Below are positions 61,623-64,000 of a stretch of DNA of 64,000 nt, one piece after another. Source of the DNA: Falsirhodobacter halotolerans (GTDB lineage: Bacteria; Pseudomonadota; Alphaproteobacteria; Rhodobacterales; Rhodobacteraceae). The notes under the pieces were generated by a model. That model ran no database searches. It had not been told where the DNA came from and saw only the letters and a list, made by a program, of their open reading frames with translations. The DNA lies in contig NZ_JALJAZ010000002.1 of NCBI RefSeq assembly GCF_022899245.1, positions 62,001-126,000 of the forward strand, given 5' to 3'. The translations under genes were made by a program, and so were the position numbers. The number at the start of each line of letters is the position of its first letter. The stretch's first letter is position 1.

Positions 61623-64000
61623 ATGAAAGATCACATCGACGCCCCCGCCTCCCTGCCCTTCGACGGCGCCGCGTTCCGGCAGGCGCTGGCGGCGCGGGGG
61701 TTTCGGGGGCAGGTTCGGACGGACCGCGCCGCGCGCGTCGTCAACGCCACCGACAACTCCATCTATTACCGTGAACCCGATTGCGTGATCGAGCCGAGGT
61801 CGGCCGAGGATGTGGCGGCGGCGGTCGCGGCGGCGGCGGAGGTGGGGGTGCCGATCACCCCGCGCGGCGGCGGCACGGGCACCAACGGGCAGGCGCTGGC
61901 GCAGGGGGTGGTGCTGGACCTGTCGCGCTTCATGAACCGGATTGTCGCCTTCCACGAGGAGGAGGGCATCGTCCGCGTCGAACCCGGCGTCGTGCTGGAC
62001 CAGTTGAACGCGTTCCTGAAGGCGCGGGGGTATGTCTTTCCGCCCGCCGTCTCCACGGGCTCGCGCGCCACGCTGGGGGGGATGGTGGCGACCGACGCCT
62101 CGGGCAAGGGGTCGCGCCGCTACGGGCGGACCTCGGATTATCTGGTGTCGGCCGAGGTGGTTCTGGCGGATGGCCGGCCCGCCACGGTGGGCGATCTGGC
62201 GGCGGACGCGCCGTTGCCGCCCGGCCCGCTGGGTCAGGCGGCGGCGCTGCTGCGCGATCGGCTGCCCGCGCTTTCGGGCGACATCGCCCGGGTCTTTCCG
62301 CCGATGAATCGCGGCCTCACCGGCTATAACCTTGACGAGGTGCGGGGGCCGAACGGGGAATTGCGTTTGACCAAGCTGCTGGCGGGGTCCGAGGGAACGC
62401 TGGCCGTGGCCACCGCGCTGGACCTGCGGGTGGTGAAGCTGCCGAAACATTTCGGCATCGCCATCATCGGCTATGCCGACAGTCTGGTGGCGCTTGGCGC
62501 CGTGGCGGACCTTTTGCCCGCCGACCCCGACGCGATCGAGTTTCTGGACGACCGGACCGTGCATCTGGGCAAGACCTCGCCCGCCTGGCCGGTGCTGGAA
62601 CCCGTTCTGGGGGCGGATCTGGCCTCCAGCGGCGGGTATCTGTTCGCCGAAGTGTCGGCGGACACGCCCGAAGCGGTGGCCGACCGGCTGGCGGCGGTGG
62701 AGCGCGCGGCCCTGGCCGCCACGACCCGCGCCACGGGCCTGATCGCGACGCAGGACGCGGCCGTGATGGCGGCGTTGAACGGGCTGCGCAAGGACGCGGT
62801 CGGTCTGATGGGCAAGGGCAAGGGGGCGTTCAAGGGCGTGGCCTTCGTCGAGGATGCCGCCGTCCCGCCCGAAAACCTTGTCGCCTTCGTCGCGGGGTTT
62901 CGCGACATTCTGGACGCGCATGGCCTGGAATACGGCATGTATGGCCATGCCGATGTGGGGTGCGTGCATGTGCGCCCGCTGATGGACATGCGGCGGCCCG
63001 AACATCGCGCGAAGATCCGCCCGATCTCGGACGCGGTGGCCGATCTTGCGCGGGCGCAGAACGGGCTGATCTGGGGCGAACACGGCAAGGGGGTGCGCGG
63101 CGAATATGTGGAGCTGTATTTCGGCCCCGACCTGTTTGCCTTTCTGCGCCGGATCAAGGCAGCGTTCGACCCGGCCAACCGGCTGAACCCCGGCAAGCTG
63201 GTCACCGCCTTCGGCACCGATCTGGCCGTGGACCGCATCGACGCCATCCCCTTTCGCGGCGCGCGCGACGAACGCATCGCGGGGCACACGGCCTTCGCCA
63301 AGGCCAGCGAGTGCAACGGCAACGGCGCCTGTTTCCACTGGGACAGCGCGAATGAGATGTGCCCCTCCTACAAGGCGACGCGCGATCGGGTGCAATCGCC
63401 CAAGGGGCGCGCGGCGTTGATCCGCGACTGGCTGGACATCCGCGACACCGGCGGCGATGCGGCCCCGGCTGCCGACGCGCTGGCGGCCTCGCTTGCCACC
63501 TGCCTGTCGTGCAAGGCCTGCACCTCGCAATGCCCGGTCCATGTGGACATCCCCACCCTGAAGGCGGAGTTTCTGGCCGACCGTTATGCCCACCGGTCGC
63601 GCCCGCTGCGCGATCGGTTGGTGCGGCACATGGAGGCCCTGACCCTTGTGGCCGCGCGGGTTCCGCGTCTGGCCAATCTGGGGATGGCGATTGCGCAGGG
63701 CGGGCTGGCGCGCGCCTTCGGGCTGGTGGATCTGCCGCGCTTCGGAGTGCGGGGGTTGGAGGCGCGGATGCGCGCGGCGGGCGCGCGCCGTCTGGCCCCG
63801 GGCGAGGGCTTGCCCGCCGGGGTGGACCGCGACAACGCCGCCCTCCTTGTCTGCGACAGTTTCCTCGGCCCGTTCGAGCCGGAGGTGCTGGAAAGCGCCG
63901 CGCGGGTGCTGGCGCGGCTGGGGGTTCAGGTGTTCCACACCCCCATCCAGCGCAATGGCAAGGCGGCGCAGGTGCGGGGATATCTGGACGCGTTCCGCGC
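61623..64000 (+). CDS. FAD-linked oxidase with C-terminal Fe-S domain, YdiJ-like (3' end outside window)
   Basis: The first 792 codons of a large flavoprotein. The N-terminal FAD-binding (PCMH-type) domain has TPRGGGTGTNGQ and TGSRATLGGMVATDASG; an FAD-oxidase C domain follows (GLEYGMYGHADVGCVHVRP, GEHGKG, FDPANRLNPGK). Then come ECNGNGACF and the Fe-S motif CLSCKACTSQCP. This layout is that of YdiJ, a D-2-hydroxyglutarate dehydrogenase of about 1000 residues, and of related D-lactate dehydrogenases. It oxidises a 2-hydroxyacid and passes electrons through Fe-S centres to an acceptor. No frame break is seen to the window end. Confidence 0.9.
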   Translation, partial: MKDHIDAPASLPFDGAAFRQALAARGFRGQVRTDRAARVVNATDNSIYYREPDCVIEPRSAEDVAAAVAAAAEVGVPITPRGGGTGTNGQALAQGVVLDLSRFMNRIVAFHEEEGIVRVEPGVVLDQLNAFLKARGYVFPPAVSTGSRATLGGMVATDASGKGSRRYGRTSDYLVSAEVVLADGRPATVGDLAADAPLPPGPLGQAAALLRDRLPALSGDIARVFPPMNRGLTGYNLDEVRGPNGELRLTKLLAGSEGTLAVATALDLRVVKLPKHFGIAIIGYADSLVALGAVADLLPADPDAIEFLDDRTVHLGKTSPAWPVLEPVLGADLASSGGYLFAEVSADTPEAVADRLAAVERAALAATTRATGLIATQDAAVMAALNGLRKDAVGLMGKGKGAFKGVAFVEDAAVPPENLVAFVAGFRDILDAHGLEYGMYGHADVGCVHVRPLMDMRRPEHRAKIRPISDAVADLARAQNGLIWGEHGKGVRGEYVELYFGPDLFAFLRRIKAAFDPANRLNPGKLVTAFGTDLAVDRIDAIPFRGARDERIAGHTAFAKASECNGNGACFHWDSANEMCPSYKATRDRVQSPKGRAALIRDWLDIRDTGGDAAPAADALAASLATCLSCKACTSQCPVHVDIPTLKAEFLADRYAHRSRPLRDRLVRHMEALTLVAARVPRLANLGMAIAQGGLARAFGLVDLPRFGVRGLEARMRAAGARRLAPGEGLPAGVDRDNAALLVCDSFLGPFEPEVLESAARVLARLGVQVFHTPIQRNGKAAQVRGYLDAFR

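Noticed and set aside
1-64000. tRNA, rRNA, CRISPR arrays, insertion sequences or integrase genes
   Set aside because: No T-loop/anticodon arrangement, spaced repeats, transposase or integrase motifs were seen by eye on either strand.

Overview
The window is a gene-dense, GC-rich stretch of an alphaproteobacterium, most likely a member of the Rhodobacteraceae/Paracoccaceae. The evidence is a complete repABC replication and partition module (45975-49345) with two identical parS-type palindromes and a counter-transcribed RNA signature, many ABC and TRAP uptake systems, 4-bp ATGA gene overlaps throughout, and small proteins typical of this family. A repABC module means the sequence belongs to a megaplasmid, chromid or second chromosome. 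No rRNA, tRNA, CRISPR array or insertion sequence was seen, and no stretch longer than 300 bases lacks a gene.

Layout. (1) 2-5720: tail of a dipeptide/oligopeptide-type ABC operon (permease, two ATPases) running into an MmgE/PrpD protein, then a LysR regulator and an amidohydrolase on the other strand. (2) 5998-13807: class I glutamine amidotransferase, a compact Mfd-like helicase, an SLC13-type anion permease, an AEC carrier and the rRNA methylase RlmF. (3) 13894-18681, minus strand: a two-gene membrane protein pair, a LysR regulator, a 3-hydroxyisobutyrate-dehydrogenase-like enzyme and an aldehyde dehydrogenase. (4) 18789-29150, minus strand: an island for unusual peptides. It holds an MFS carrier and a DmpA-like peptidase, then an RpiR regulator, a glutathione/dipeptide-type ABC transporter, a D-aminopeptidase and an isoaspartyl peptidase. 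(5) 29349-37252: a GntR regulator and an enolase-superfamily enzyme facing an alpha/beta hydrolase and a second full Dpp-type ABC operon. Three promoters here share TGT-N3-ACA motifs. (6) 37449-38507: a nucleotidyltransferase-fold protein with a palindrome straddling its promoter. (7) 38575-45803: GntR regulator, TRAP transporter, L-idonate/L-gulonate-type dehydrogenase, UxuA and UxuB, a sugar-acid pathway leading to 2-keto-3-deoxygluconate. (8) 45975-49345: repABC. (9) 49454-56717: a tricarboxylate (Tct) transporter controlled by a divergent two-component system. Its histidine kinase is fused in frame to a periplasmic solute-binding protein. (10) 56740-61211: a CobW/ZigA-type GTPase with a small Cys/His-rich partner behind a Zur-like site, and an iron/cobalamin-type ABC transporter. 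(11) 61347-64000: a DUF2256-type small protein and the first 792 codons of a YdiJ-like FAD/Fe-S dehydrogenase.

The genes are mostly sets of scavenging modules, each with its own regulator, uptake system and first catabolic enzymes. The strongest candidates for something little described are the kinase/binding-protein fusion with its 11-bp-phased operator, the Mfd paralog that seems to have lost its UvrA interface, the unusual-peptide island, the operator set of the GntR/enolase regulon, and the overlap of a partition site with the ctRNA promoter.
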